Shown one piece after another: positions 1 through 6,938 of a stretch of DNA of 9,772 bases (position 1 is its first letter; every line of letters starts with the position of its first letter). A program made the position numbers and the translations under genes. The DNA comes from Bacilli bacterium (GTDB taxonomy: Bacteria; Bacillota_I; Bacilli_A; RF39; UBA660), in contig JAQUFX010000001.1 of NCBI GenBank assembly GCA_028684435.1, positions 37,586 through 47,357 on the forward strand. Reading direction: 5' to 3'. Below the pieces are notes generated by a model. The model was not told where the DNA came from, did not search any database, and was given only the letters and a program-made list of their open reading frames with translations.

Positions 1-31
1 TAAGATATAATAATTTTAAGGTGTGAGGCTA

Positions 32-2215
32 ATGGCTAAAAAGAAAAAAAGAAAAGAAGATAATAATAAAGTTAAATTTAGTACTGAGTTAACTGGTTTA
101 ATATTAGTTTTAATTAGTGTTATAGGGATTGGCTCTTTTGGTCCTGTTGGAGACTTAATAAAAGATTTTACTATTTTTGTTATGGGAGCATGGTGGGCAA
201 TATTAATCGTATTATTTTTAGTTTTAGGTACGTATATGATATTAAAAAGAATCCTACCTAAGTTTTTTACTAATAGATTAATAGGTTTTTATATATTATT
301 AATTGCTCTTTTAACCTTATCTCATATGGAATATATTAAAAATAATCCTGATATTATGATAAATTCAATTTTTAAAGAAACAGTAGATAACTTTTTAAAT
401 ACAATAAAAAGTGATAATTATTTTAATTTAAAAAATATGGGTGGAGGAATTATTGGAGCGGCATTTGCTTGGTTATTAGTGCTTGCAATTGATATAAAAG
501 GAACTTATATTGTATTAATAGTTTCAGCGGTATTTGGTCTTATAATGTTATTAGATATAAGTTTTGCAGATATCTTTAATAAAATCAAAAAAATATTTAA
601 TAGTATTAAAGAAAATGCTAAAGATAGTAGATTGTTTAAAATGCCTGATGATGAAGATAGTTATAATAATAATATTTCTGATAAAATAATTGTATCAAGT
701 GCTGAAGATATTAAAAATATACAGCTTAATAATGCTCCAGGAGAAAATTATAAACTAGAAAATTCTACTAATGGTAATTATAAATTACCTTCCATAAATA
801 TACTTGATCCGGTAAAAAAAGCAAGTAAAGTTAATCCAGCGGAATTTATAAATGGTAATAAAGTAGCTCTTGAAAAAGTTCTTAATGATTTTCAAATTAC
901 TGGTAAAGTTGTTGATATTCATGAAGGACCTGCAGTTACTCAGTATGAAATTGAAATAAAAGCAGCTACTAAATTAAATAGAATAACTAGTATTCATCGG
1001 GAAATAGCTTTAGCTTTAGCTGCAAAGGATGTTAGAATAGAAGCTCCTATTCCTGGTAAAAGTACAGTAGGTATTGAAATACCAAATAAAAAAATAGCAT
1101 CTGTACCAATAAGAGAAATATTTACTACAATTCCAAAAAGTATGCAAAATGCTCAAATTTTGGTAGCTTTAGGAAAAGATATAAAAGGTCGTACTTGTTG
1201 TGCAGATTTATATAATATGCCACATTTATTAGTAGCTGGAGCTACTGGTTCAGGTAAGTCAGTATGTATCAATAGCTTTATTGCTTCGATATTAATGTAT
1301 AAGAGACCTGACGAAGTAAAATTAGTATTAGTTGATCCGAAAAAAGTTGAATTATCAAATTATAATGGAGTTCCTCATTTACTTTGCCCAGTAGTAACAG
1401 ATCCTAAAAAAGCTAATATAGCATTACAAAAAATAGTTTCTGAGATGGATCGAAGATATGGTATTTTTGAAGATAAAGGGGTCAAAAATATATTAGTATA
1501 TAATGAAATGATTGCTAAACAGAATAAAAGAAATGATACAAATTTACCGCTTTTACCTTATATTGTGGTAATAATTGATGAGCTTGCTGATTTAATGTTA
1601 GTTGCAGCTAAAGAAGTAGAAGATTCAATAATGAGAATTACCCAAATGGCAAGAGCAGCAGGAATTCATTTAATAGTCGCAACCCAAAGACCGTCAACAG
1701 ATATAATAACCGGAATAGTAAAAGCAAACATTCCTTCAAGAATATCATTTACTGTTGCTTCCTATATTGATTCAAGAACTATATTAGATGCAACAGGGGC
1801 TGAAAAATTATTAGGCCGTGGTGATATGTTATATTTGCCAATGGGCGAAAATCATCCTCAAAGAATACAAGGGACTTTTATTAGTGATGATGAAATAGGT
1901 AGATTAATTGAATATGTATCTAAAGAACAAATGGCTAATTATGATAATTCATTACTTGTTCAAGAACCTAATCATATGGCAGCAGGAGATGGATATGAAC
2001 GAGAAGAATATGAAGATCCAATTTATAATGAAGTAGTTCAGTTTGCTTTAGAAGCGGGTAAAATAAGTGCCTCATTACTTCAGAGAAGATTTAGAGTAGG
2101 ATATAATCGTGCTGCTCGCATAATAGATTTATTAGAAGAAAGAGGAATTATAGGCCCCGCTAATGGTTCAAAACCTAGAGAAGTTCTAATGGCATTAGAT
2201 AAATCAGATAAATAA
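32..2215 (+). CDS. ftsK: FtsK/SpoIIIE-family DNA translocase
   Basis: Membrane-anchored, ATP-driven double-stranded DNA pump that clears chromosome DNA from the closing septum. Hydrophobic segments at about residues 15-38, 46-71, 78-100 and 137-178 form the membrane domain (four or five helices). A polar linker follows, then the SpoIIIE-like YKLPSINIL stretch near residue 250 that opens the motor. Walker A is GATGSGKS (about 403-410, Lys 409); Walker B is IVVIIDELAD (Asp516, Glu517). The RITQMARAAGIHLIVATQRPS stretch is typical of the family's RecA-like motor. The last ~65 residues (from DPIYNEVVQFALEAG) are the winged-helix gamma domain that reads oriented DNA motifs. The length of 727 residues is normal. 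I chose ATG 32 over the in-frame GTG 23 because AAGGTG at 18-23 sits 8 nt upstream of ATG 32 and would overlap the GTG. Only 22 bases precede it, so its promoter cannot be judged. FtsK and SpoIIIE cannot be separated by sequence alone. Confidence 0.96.
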   Translation: MAKKKKRKEDNNKVKFSTELTGLILVLISVIGIGSFGPVGDLIKDFTIFVMGAWWAILIVLFLVLGTYMILKRILPKFFTNRLIGFYILLIALLTLSHMEYIKNNPDIMINSIFKETVDNFLNTIKSDNYFNLKNMGGGIIGAAFAWLLVLAIDIKGTYIVLIVSAVFGLIMLLDISFADIFNKIKKIFNSIKENAKDSRLFKMPDDEDSYNNNISDKIIVSSAEDIKNIQLNNAPGENYKLENSTNGNYKLPSINILDPVKKASKVNPAEFINGNKVALEKVLNDFQITGKVVDIHEGPAVTQYEIEIKAATKLNRITSIHREIALALAAKDVRIEAPIPGKSTVGIEIPNKKIASVPIREIFTTIPKSMQNAQILVALGKDIKGRTCCADLYNMPHLLVAGATGSGKSVCINSFIASILMYKRPDEVKLVLVDPKKVELSNYNGVPHLLCPVVTDPKKANIALQKIVSEMDRRYGIFEDKGVKNILVYNEMIAKQNKRNDTNLPLLPYIVVIIDELADLMLVAAKEVEDSIMRITQMARAAGIHLIVATQRPSTDIITGIVKANIPSRISFTVASYIDSRTILDATGAEKLLGRGDMLYLPMGENHPQRIQGTFISDDEIGRLIEYVSKEQMANYDNSLLVQEPNHMAAGDGYEREEYEDPIYNEVVQFALEAGKISASLLQRRFRVGYNRAARIIDLLEERGIIGPANGSKPREVLMALDKSDK

Positions 2216-2216
2216 T

Positions 2217-2243
2217 AAAAAGCAAATGGTTAGTTTGCTTTTT
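2217..2243 (+). terminator. Intrinsic terminator after ftsK
   Basis: A perfect 10-bp stem, AAAAAGCAAA (2217-2226) with TTTGCTTTTT (2234-2243), closes a 7-nt loop and starts 1 nt after the ftsK stop codon. The T-run forms the 3' arm and tail. GC content of the stem is low (two G-C pairs), so termination may be partial. Confidence 0.8.
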
Positions 2244-2263
2244 CTATATTGTAATGATAAAAT
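2235..2263 (+). promoter_or_regulatory. Possible suf operon promoter
   Basis: TTGCTT (2235-2240), 17-nt spacer, then an extended -10, TG-A-TAAAAT (2255-2263). The -35 would lie inside the 3' arm of the ftsK terminator. The -35 match is weak (3/6), and the expected transcription start near 2270 leaves barely room for the GGTGA ribosome binding site. Read-through from ftsK is the alternative. Confidence 0.35.
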
Positions 2264-2280
2264 TATTTCGGTGATTAATG

Positions 2281-3045
2281 ATGCTTAAAATAGAAAATTT
2301 AAATGTTGAAATAAATAATAAAAAAATTTTAAAAGATTTCAATTTAGATATAAAACTAGGTGAAATTCATGGAATAATGGGTCCTAATGGAATAGGTAAA
2401 AGTACGATATGTAAAACAATAACAGGTGATTCTAATTATTTAGTTACTAAAGGAAAGATAATATTTAATTCAATAGATTTACTTAAATTAAATATTACAA
2501 AAAGAGCTAAAGAAGGAATATATTTAGTTAATCAAAATCCTATAGAAATACCAGGAGTTACTAATGCTGAAATGTTAAGAATAGCTCTTTTTGAAAAAAC
2601 TGGAGAAGTTGTAAATATTTATGAATTTAATAAAAAATTAGAAGAAACTTGTGATAAATTATCAATTCCAAGAAGTTTTATTCATCGAGGTATTAATGAA
2701 GGAATGAGTGGCGGAGAAAGGAAGAAAAATGAACTTCTTCATCTTTGGATGCTTGAACCTAAATTAATTATTCTAGATGAATTAGATAGTGGTTTAGATG
2801 TTGATAGTATTAAAGTAGTATGTGATAATCTTAAAGAATATTATACGAATCATAATGTTAGTATATTAATAATAACTCATGGACCAAAATTATTAAAATT
2901 ACTTAACGCATCTCATGTCCATATTTTAAATGAAGGAAAAATAATTGAATCTGGTGACTTTAATTTAGCTTTAAAAGTTGGAAAAGAAGGATATAAGAAA
3001 TATAATAAGGCGTATTTAGTAAGCGAGAACGAAAAAAATGAATAA
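2281..3045 (+). CDS. sufC: Fe-S cluster assembly ATPase SufC
   Basis: ABC-type cytosolic ATPase that drives conformational change of the SufB/SufD scaffold during Fe-S cluster assembly. Counting from ATG 2278: Walker A GPNGIGKST (35-43, Lys41, with Ile39 where Ser is common), the SufC-type signature MSGGERKKNE (143-152), Walker B LIILDE (163-168, Glu168 catalytic), D-loop SGLD (171-174) and H-loop His201 in IITHG. The GERKKNE run after the signature is characteristic of SufC rather than of transporter ATPases, and there are no membrane segments. Length (254-255) is normal for the family. Two adjacent ATGs exist (2278, 2281). The GGTGA at 2270-2274 is better spaced for 2281, so that is annotated. 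It is the first gene of the suf operon and overlaps the next gene by 8 nt. Confidence 0.96.
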   Translation: MLKIENLNVEINNKKILKDFNLDIKLGEIHGIMGPNGIGKSTICKTITGDSNYLVTKGKIIFNSIDLLKLNITKRAKEGIYLVNQNPIEIPGVTNAEMLRIALFEKTGEVVNIYEFNKKLEETCDKLSIPRSFIHRGINEGMSGGERKKNELLHLWMLEPKLIILDELDSGLDVDSIKVVCDNLKEYYTNHNVSILIITHGPKLLKLLNASHVHILNEGKIIESGDFNLALKVGKEGYKKYNKAYLVSENEKNE

Positions 3046-3676
3046 ACTAAATATGAATAATAGTATAATAAATGATGAAAATAATAATATAATAGTCTTT
3101 AAAGATACTATATATACTATTATGAATCAATGTATAAAAACTTTAAATATTGAAGTAAAAAGCAATTGTAAAGTTATAATAAATGATTTTAGAATAATAG
3201 ATAAAGAAGATACTAATATAGAAATAAAAATAAATAGTAAAGCTAGTTTTATATATAATCATTCATTTATTAATAAAAATAAATATATATTAAATATTAA
3301 TACTATTTATAAAAATGAAGAGTCAGAAATAATATTAAATATCCATGGTATAAATGATAATGGTAATAATACAACAAGCGTTAATGGTATTATGAGTGAT
3401 AAAAAAAATAATATTTTAATTGAGGATATTAGATTAATTAATATAAATAATGGAAGCGGAATAATAATACCTAATATTTTAGTTGAAACTAGTAAGATAA
3501 TTGCCAATCATAATACGACCATAGGTACTGTTTCGGAAGATGAATTATCATATTTAATGAGTAAAGGTATAAGTAAAATTGAATCTAAAAAATTAATATT
3601 AACTGGTTTTTTAATAAATATATTTAAAGATAAAAAATTTATAACCAAAATGAAAGAAATGATTTATTGGAGGTGA
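3038..3676 (+). CDS. sufD: Short SufB/SufD-family Fe-S scaffold protein
   Basis: Identified by its C-terminal third: IIIPNILVETSKIIANHNTTIG followed by SEDELSYLMSKGISKIESKKLI, which matches the end of the SufB/SufD beta-helix and the helical tail (family pattern HGATVG...DEDxLFYLMSRGLS). His158 falls at the SufD-type conserved His. There is no Cys at the spot where SufB carries its cluster-linked Cys; the only cysteines are Cys32 and Cys44. At 212 residues it is about half a normal SufD (about 430) or SufB (about 470), essentially the core domain with no N-terminal helical domain. The body is unusually rich in Asn, Ile and Lys. It overlaps sufC by 8 nt, suggesting translational coupling, and its TGA stop lies inside the sufS ribosome binding site. 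Position and His favour SufD; a single fused-role SufBD is possible. No frameshift remnant is visible either side. Confidence 0.83.
   Translation: MNKLNMNNSIINDENNNIIVFKDTIYTIMNQCIKTLNIEVKSNCKVIINDFRIIDKEDTNIEIKINSKASFIYNHSFINKNKYILNINTIYKNEESEIILNIHGINDNGNNTTSVNGIMSDKKNNILIEDIRLININNGSGIIIPNILVETSKIIANHNTTIGTVSEDELSYLMSKGISKIESKKLILTGFLINIFKDKKFITKMKEMIYWR
3669..3676 (+). promoter_or_regulatory. Strong SD of sufS containing the sufD stop
   Basis: GGAGGTGA is a near-perfect anti-SD complement. Its GGAGG core (3669-3673) ends 7 nt before the sufS ATG, and its last three bases are the TGA stop of the upstream gene. A terminating ribosome therefore sits on the sufS start signal, which argues for coupled translation. 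Confidence 0.85.
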
Positions 3677-3680
3677 AATA

Positions 3681-4874
3681 ATGTATAGAGAAGATTTTCC
3701 AATGTTTAAACAAGATTATATCTACTTAGATAATGGTGCTACAACCTTTAAACCACAGATAGTTATAGATGCTATTACTGATTATTATTGTAATTATTCA
3801 GCAAATGCTCACCGAGGTGATTATTCAATTAGCTATAAAGTTGATCTTGAATATGAAGGAGCGAGAAAAAAAGTTGCTGAATTTATAAATGCTGATATAA
3901 ATGAAGTAGTATTTAATAGTGGTTCAACTGAAGGATTAAATACCATAGTATCTGGTTTTTTTGATAATTTGGTTGATCCTGGTGATGAAATTATTATTAG
4001 TAAAAGTGAACATGCTAGTAATGTTTTACCTTGGTTTAGGCTTGCTAATAAACATAATTTAAAAATAGTATATGTTCCACTAGATGCAAATTTACATATT
4101 ACTTTAGAAGGAATAAAAAGCGTTATTACATCTAACACAAAAGTAATCGCATTAGCAGAAACAACAAATGTCGTAGGAGATATAAGACCAATTAAAGCAA
4201 TTTGTGAGTATGCTCATAAAAATAATATTTTTGTTGTCGTAGATGGTGCTCAAAGTACACCTCATAAAGAGACTGATGTTAAAGATAGTGATGTTGATTT
4301 TTTAGTTTTTTCTGGTCATAAAATGTGTGGTCCTACTGGGATTGGGGTTTTATATGGTAAAAAAGAATTATTAGAAGAATTAGATCCTTTAATATTAGGT
4401 GGGGGAATGAACGAATCTTTTGATAGTGAAAAAGAAATATACTTAAAAGATATACCACAAAGACTAGAAGCTGGTACTCCTAATATAGCTGGAGCAATCG
4501 GATTAGGCGCAGCCATAGATTATTTACAAAATATCGGAATGGACAATATAAGTATTTATGAACAAAAATTAAAAAACTATTTAGTATCCAAATTACTGGA
4601 AATAGAACATATAAAAATTATTAATGAAGAAGCTGGAAGTGGAATAGTAGCCTTTAATATTGAGGGAATATTTAGTCAAGATGTAGCTTACTATTTAAAT
4701 AAATATAATGTATGCGTAAGAGCGGGTAATCACTGTGCTAAAATATTAAAAAGTGTGACAGGTGTAAAAAACACGGTAAGAGTAAGCCTATATTTTTATA
4801 ATACTTATGAAGAAATCGATTCCTTAATTGAACTATTAATGGATAAAGAAAAAATATTAAAGGAAATGATATAG
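3681..4874 (+). CDS. sufS: Cysteine desulfurase SufS (PLP-dependent, group II)
   Basis: Removes sulfur from L-cysteine, giving alanine and an enzyme-bound persulfide that is passed to SufU. Landmarks: LDNGATTFKP near residues 16-25, SANAHRGDYS (substrate/PLP region), VDGAQSTPH with the PLP-nitrogen Asp188 and Gln191, the Schiff-base lysine Lys214 in SGHKMCGPTG, and the catalytic Cys352 in RAGNHCAKIL. The short R-x-G-x-H-C loop is that of group II (SufS/CsdA) enzymes, not the longer IscS/NifS loop. Length of 397 is close to the usual ~406. The start is set by the strong SD at 3669. It shares one base with sufU (TAG stop and GTG start), so the pair is likely made in fixed proportion. Confidence 0.96.
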   Translation: MYREDFPMFKQDYIYLDNGATTFKPQIVIDAITDYYCNYSANAHRGDYSISYKVDLEYEGARKKVAEFINADINEVVFNSGSTEGLNTIVSGFFDNLVDPGDEIIISKSEHASNVLPWFRLANKHNLKIVYVPLDANLHITLEGIKSVITSNTKVIALAETTNVVGDIRPIKAICEYAHKNNIFVVVDGAQSTPHKETDVKDSDVDFLVFSGHKMCGPTGIGVLYGKKELLEELDPLILGGGMNESFDSEKEIYLKDIPQRLEAGTPNIAGAIGLGAAIDYLQNIGMDNISIYEQKLKNYLVSKLLEIEHIKIINEEAGSGIVAFNIEGIFSQDVAYYLNKYNVCVRAGNHCAKILKSVTGVKNTVRVSLYFYNTYEEIDSLIELLMDKEKILKEMI

Positions 4875-5290
4875 TGAATACTGAGTTAAAAAGACAAATT
4901 ATGTTAGATAATTATTCTAATCCTTTTCATAAGGAAACTAAAGACAAAGATTATATTAAAACAAACGCAAATAATATCTCTTGTATAGATGATATAAATT
5001 TATTCTTAAAAATCGAAAATGATATTATAATCGATGCTTATTTTGATGGTGAAGCATGTGCAATAAGTACATCTAGTACATCTATAATGCTTAAAAATAT
5101 TATTAATAAAAACATCAATGATGTAAAAGAATACATTAATAATTTTGAGAATATGATTTATGAAAAAGAATATAATAAAGATATATTGAAAGAAGCCCTT
5201 GTCTATGATGAAATTTATAAACAAGAAAATCGAAAAACATGTGCAACACTTCCTTATGAAGCATTAAAAAAAGCAATTGCTAAAAATTAA
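4874..5290 (+). CDS. sufU: SufU zinc-dependent sulfur transfer protein
   Basis: Accepts persulfide sulfur from SufS and relays it to the scaffold; typical of gram-positive SUF systems. The Zn ligands known from the family are all present: Cys37 and Asp39 (SCIDD, where the usual form is PTCGD), Cys62 (GEACAIS) and Cys123 (RKTCATLPYEAL). The N-terminal LKRQIMLDNYSNP matches the family opening. Length is 138 against roughly 147. The GTG start overlaps the sufS TAG by one base, and AGGA at 4861-4864 lies 9 nt upstream. The C-I-D form in place of C-G-D is a small departure. No terminator is visible after it: the next hairpin downstream is the T-box terminator. In many Firmicutes sufB comes next; here it does not. 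Confidence 0.94.
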   Translation: MNTELKRQIMLDNYSNPFHKETKDKDYIKTNANNISCIDDINLFLKIENDIIIDAYFDGEACAISTSSTSIMLKNIINKNINDVKEYINNFENMIYEKEYNKDILKEALVYDEIYKQENRKTCATLPYEALKKAIAKN

Positions 5291-5305
5291 GATATATGTT
5301 AATAT
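5277..5305 (+). promoter_or_regulatory. Promoter of the T-box/serS transcript
   Basis: TTGCTA (5277-5282) overlaps the end of sufU. A 17-nt spacer leads to an extended -10, TG-T-TAATAT (5297-5305). The predicted start near 5312 falls just before T-box stem I, which supports the call. Confidence 0.65.
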
Positions 5306-5311
5306 TATTGA

Positions 5312-5506
5312 GAAAGAAAACAATTATATAGGACTATAATTAATAACTATTATATAGAGAGTTAACGGATGGTGAAAGTTAATTAATAGATTAATGAATC
5401 TACCTATTAGTGAAGTTAAAATCTTCCGGTCTTAAGATCGTTATAAAAAAAAGTGAAATAAAGGATGGTACCGTGCATATATGCACTCCTAATACCATCT
5501 TTTTTT
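5312..5506 (+). ncRNA. T-box riboswitch (tRNA-Ser, specifier UCU)
   Basis: A tRNA-sensing leader that switches on serS when tRNA-Ser is uncharged. Stem I shows AGAGAG (5356-5361), a distal hairpin TTAAC/GTTAA (5362-5366/5378-5382) with loop GGATGGTGAAA, a lower pairing TAGG/CCTA (5329-5332/5403-5406), and the specifier in GAA-TCT-ACC. TCT (5399-5401) is a Ser codon and matches the downstream gene. Stem III is ATCTT/AAGAT (5421-5425/5434-5438). The T-box sequence AAGGATGGTACCGTG is at 5461-5475. The antiterminator is AGGA/TCCT (5462-5465/5487-5490), a 7-nt bulge TGGTACC that binds the tRNA acceptor end, and GTGCAT/ATGCAC (5473-5478/5481-5486). It competes with the terminator described separately. 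The T after TGG can wobble-pair with the G73 usual in tRNA-Ser. Confidence 0.94.
5464..5506 (+). terminator. T-box regulated terminator
   Basis: GATGGTA (5464-5470) pairs with TACCATC (5493-5499), followed by a run of T from 5500 to 5506. The 5' arm uses the same bases (AGGATGGTA) as the antiterminator, so the two folds exclude each other. It may also stop transcripts arriving from the suf operon, which has no terminator of its own. Confidence 0.92.
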
Positions 5507-5523
5507 GTTAGAAGGGATTTATA

Positions 5524-5607
5524 ATGAAAATAATTAAAGATATAATAATGTTTAAAAAGTCTAGGGTCTTTTTAAACAAATTAAAAAAAATAAAAGAAAG
5601 GAGCTGA
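5524..5607 (+). CDS. Possible 27-codon leader ORF upstream of serS
   Basis: ATG at 5524 runs 27 codons to TGA 5605-5607, ending 4 nt before the serS ATG. AGAAGGG (5510-5516) lies 7 nt upstream of its start, a plausible ribosome binding site. The peptide is small and strongly basic (eight Lys, two Arg, two acidic residues), beginning MKIIKDIIMFKKSR. Its two Ser codons are TCT, at the first loop bases of the hairpin at 5550-5577, and AGC as the last codon. In such AT-rich DNA a frame of this length can arise by chance, so translation is unproven. It could be a leader peptide coupling translation into serS, or nothing. Confidence 0.3.
   Translation: MKIIKDIIMFKKSRVFLNKLKKIKERS
5550..5577 (+). 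other. Unassigned hairpin between T-box and serS
   Basis: A perfect 10-bp inverted repeat, GTTTAAAAAG (5550-5559) and CTTTTTAAAC (5568-5577), encloses the 8-nt loop TCTAGGGT. It lies after the T-box terminator and 34 nt ahead of the serS start. No T-run follows, so it is not a normal terminator. It could be an RNA processing or stability element, or a translational control structure. Confidence 0.6.
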
Positions 5608-5611
5608 AAAA

Positions 5612-6892
5612 ATGATAGATATTAAATTAATAAGAGAAAATAAAGATAAGGTAAAAGAAAATATAAAAAAGAAATTTCAAAATGATAAATTATATTTAGT
5701 AGATGAAATATATAATTTAGATATAACATATCGTGAGATTAAACAAAAAGCAGATAATTTAAGAAGTGATAAAAATAAAACCAGTGATAAAATCGGTTCT
5801 TATATGCGTGATAAAAAAATAGAAGAAGCAAATAAATTAAAAGGTCAAGTCCAACATTATAATACTGAAATAGAAGCATTAGAAAAAGAAGAAATAAAAT
5901 TAGAACAAGATATCAGAAATAAAATGATGTTAATTCCACAAATAATACATGAATCCGTTCCATTAGGTAAAAATGATGCGGAGAATGTTGAAATTGAAAG
6001 ATTTGGAGAACCAGTAATACCTGAGTATGAAATACCATATCATGCTGATATTTTAGAAAGAATTGCTGGACTGGATAAAGAATCATCAGGTAGAACTAGT
6101 GGGTCAGGATTTTATTATTTAATTGGTGATGCTGCTCGATTACACTCAGCTATGATTAGTTATGCAAGAGATTTTATGATTGATAAGGGATTTACTTATT
6201 GTATTCCTCCTTTTATGATTCGATCTGATGTTGTAACTGGAGTTATGTCATTTACTGAAATGGAAAATATGATGTATAAAATTGAAAATGAAGATTTATA
6301 TTTAATTGGTACAAGTGAACACTCAATTATTGGAAGATATAAAGATCAAATCATTAAAGAAGAAAGTCTTCCTATAACATTAACTTCTTATTCGCCATGT
6401 TTTAGAAAAGAAGTAGGAGCTCATGGTATTGAAGAAAGAGGAATATACAGGGTCCACCAATTTGAAAAACAAGAAATAGTGGTCCTATGTAATGAAAAAG
6501 ATCATTTAGATTGGTATAACAAAATGTGGTCTTATACAGTGGAATTTTTTAGAAGTTTAGATATCCCAGTTAGAACTTTAGAGTGCTGTTCTGGAGATTT
6601 AGCTGATTTAAAAGTAAAATCATGTGATGTTGAAGCATGGAGTCCTAGACAACAAAAATATTTTGAAGTAGGTTCATGTTCTACTTTAGGAGATGCTCAA
6701 GCAAGAAGATTAGGAATTAGAACAAAATCTGATCAAGGTACAAAATATGTTTACACTCTTAATAATACAATATTAGCAACTCCAAGAGGATTAATAGCTT
6801 TTTTAGAAAACAACTTAAATCAAGATGGAAGCATAAATGTTCCTAAAGCATTAAGACCTTATATGGGTAATAAAGAAATAATTAAACCATAA
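5612..6892 (+). CDS. serS: Seryl-tRNA synthetase
   Basis: Class II synthetase that charges tRNA-Ser. The N-terminal ~110 residues are a charged helical hairpin that in this family grips the tRNA-Ser long variable arm. The catalytic domain shows GTSEH (233-237), motif 2 CFRKEVGAHG...RGIYRVHQF (Arg265, Glu267) and motif 3 LATPRGLIAFLENN (Arg392). Length of 426 is normal. Several motifs look more like archaeal SerRS as I remember it than like the usual bacterial form: PPFMIRSDV, YKIENEDLYLIGTSEH, LATPRGLIAFLEN and the closing VPKALRPYMG. The bacterial forms would be TAEVPxT and LAVGRTLVAILEN. AAAGGAG at 5597-5603 places the start at 5612. Control is by the upstream Ser T-box. Confidence 0.98.
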   Translation: MIDIKLIRENKDKVKENIKKKFQNDKLYLVDEIYNLDITYREIKQKADNLRSDKNKTSDKIGSYMRDKKIEEANKLKGQVQHYNTEIEALEKEEIKLEQDIRNKMMLIPQIIHESVPLGKNDAENVEIERFGEPVIPEYEIPYHADILERIAGLDKESSGRTSGSGFYYLIGDAARLHSAMISYARDFMIDKGFTYCIPPFMIRSDVVTGVMSFTEMENMMYKIENEDLYLIGTSEHSIIGRYKDQIIKEESLPITLTSYSPCFRKEVGAHGIEERGIYRVHQFEKQEIVVLCNEKDHLDWYNKMWSYTVEFFRSLDIPVRTLECCSGDLADLKVKSCDVEAWSPRQQKYFEVGSCSTLGDAQARRLGIRTKSDQGTKYVYTLNNTILATPRGLIAFLENNLNQDGSINVPKALRPYMGNKEIIKP

Positions 6893-6919
6893 AAATATCA
6901 CAAGTGTGATATTTTTTTT
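6891..6919 (+). terminator. Intrinsic terminator after serS
   Basis: An 11-bp perfect stem, AAAAATATCAC (6891-6901) with GTGATATTTTT (6906-6916), closes the tetraloop AAGT and continues into a T-run to 6919. It overlaps the last two bases of the serS stop codon. Confidence 0.92.
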
Positions 6920-6938
6920 ATCTGTAATGCATAATCCC

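Noticed and set aside
6..11. TATAAT just upstream of ftsK as a -10 box
   Set aside because: Transcription would start around 18, inside the ribosome binding site, and no -35 can be examined before the window edge. Such hexamers are common in DNA this AT-rich.
23..31. GTG 23 as the start of ftsK
   Set aside because: The AAGGTG that would serve as ribosome binding site overlaps this codon, while ATG 32 has ideal spacing from it.
3038..3676. The short SufBD gene as a frameshifted or broken full-length sufD
   Set aside because: It joins sufC and sufS with translational-overlap geometry and keeps a clean C-terminal signature, and no leftover coding sequence lies on either side, so a genuinely short gene fits better.
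3833..4138. Open frame of about 100 codons on the minus strand inside sufS
   Set aside because: It lies wholly opposite a well-supported gene, has no convincing start signal and shows no recognisable protein. Other minus-strand frames (3307-3507, 4316-4516, 5006-5224, 7154-7381) fail for the same reasons.
5473..5486. Palindrome GTGCATATATGCAC as an operator site
   Set aside because: It is fully explained as the upper helix of the T-box antiterminator (GTGCAT/ATGCAC).
5291..5611. A mobile, phage or defence module in the longest gene-free stretch
   Set aside because: The stretch is accounted for by the promoter, T-box, terminator, hairpin and serS leader. No integrase, transposase, direct-repeat array or tRNA-type attachment site is visible anywhere in the window.
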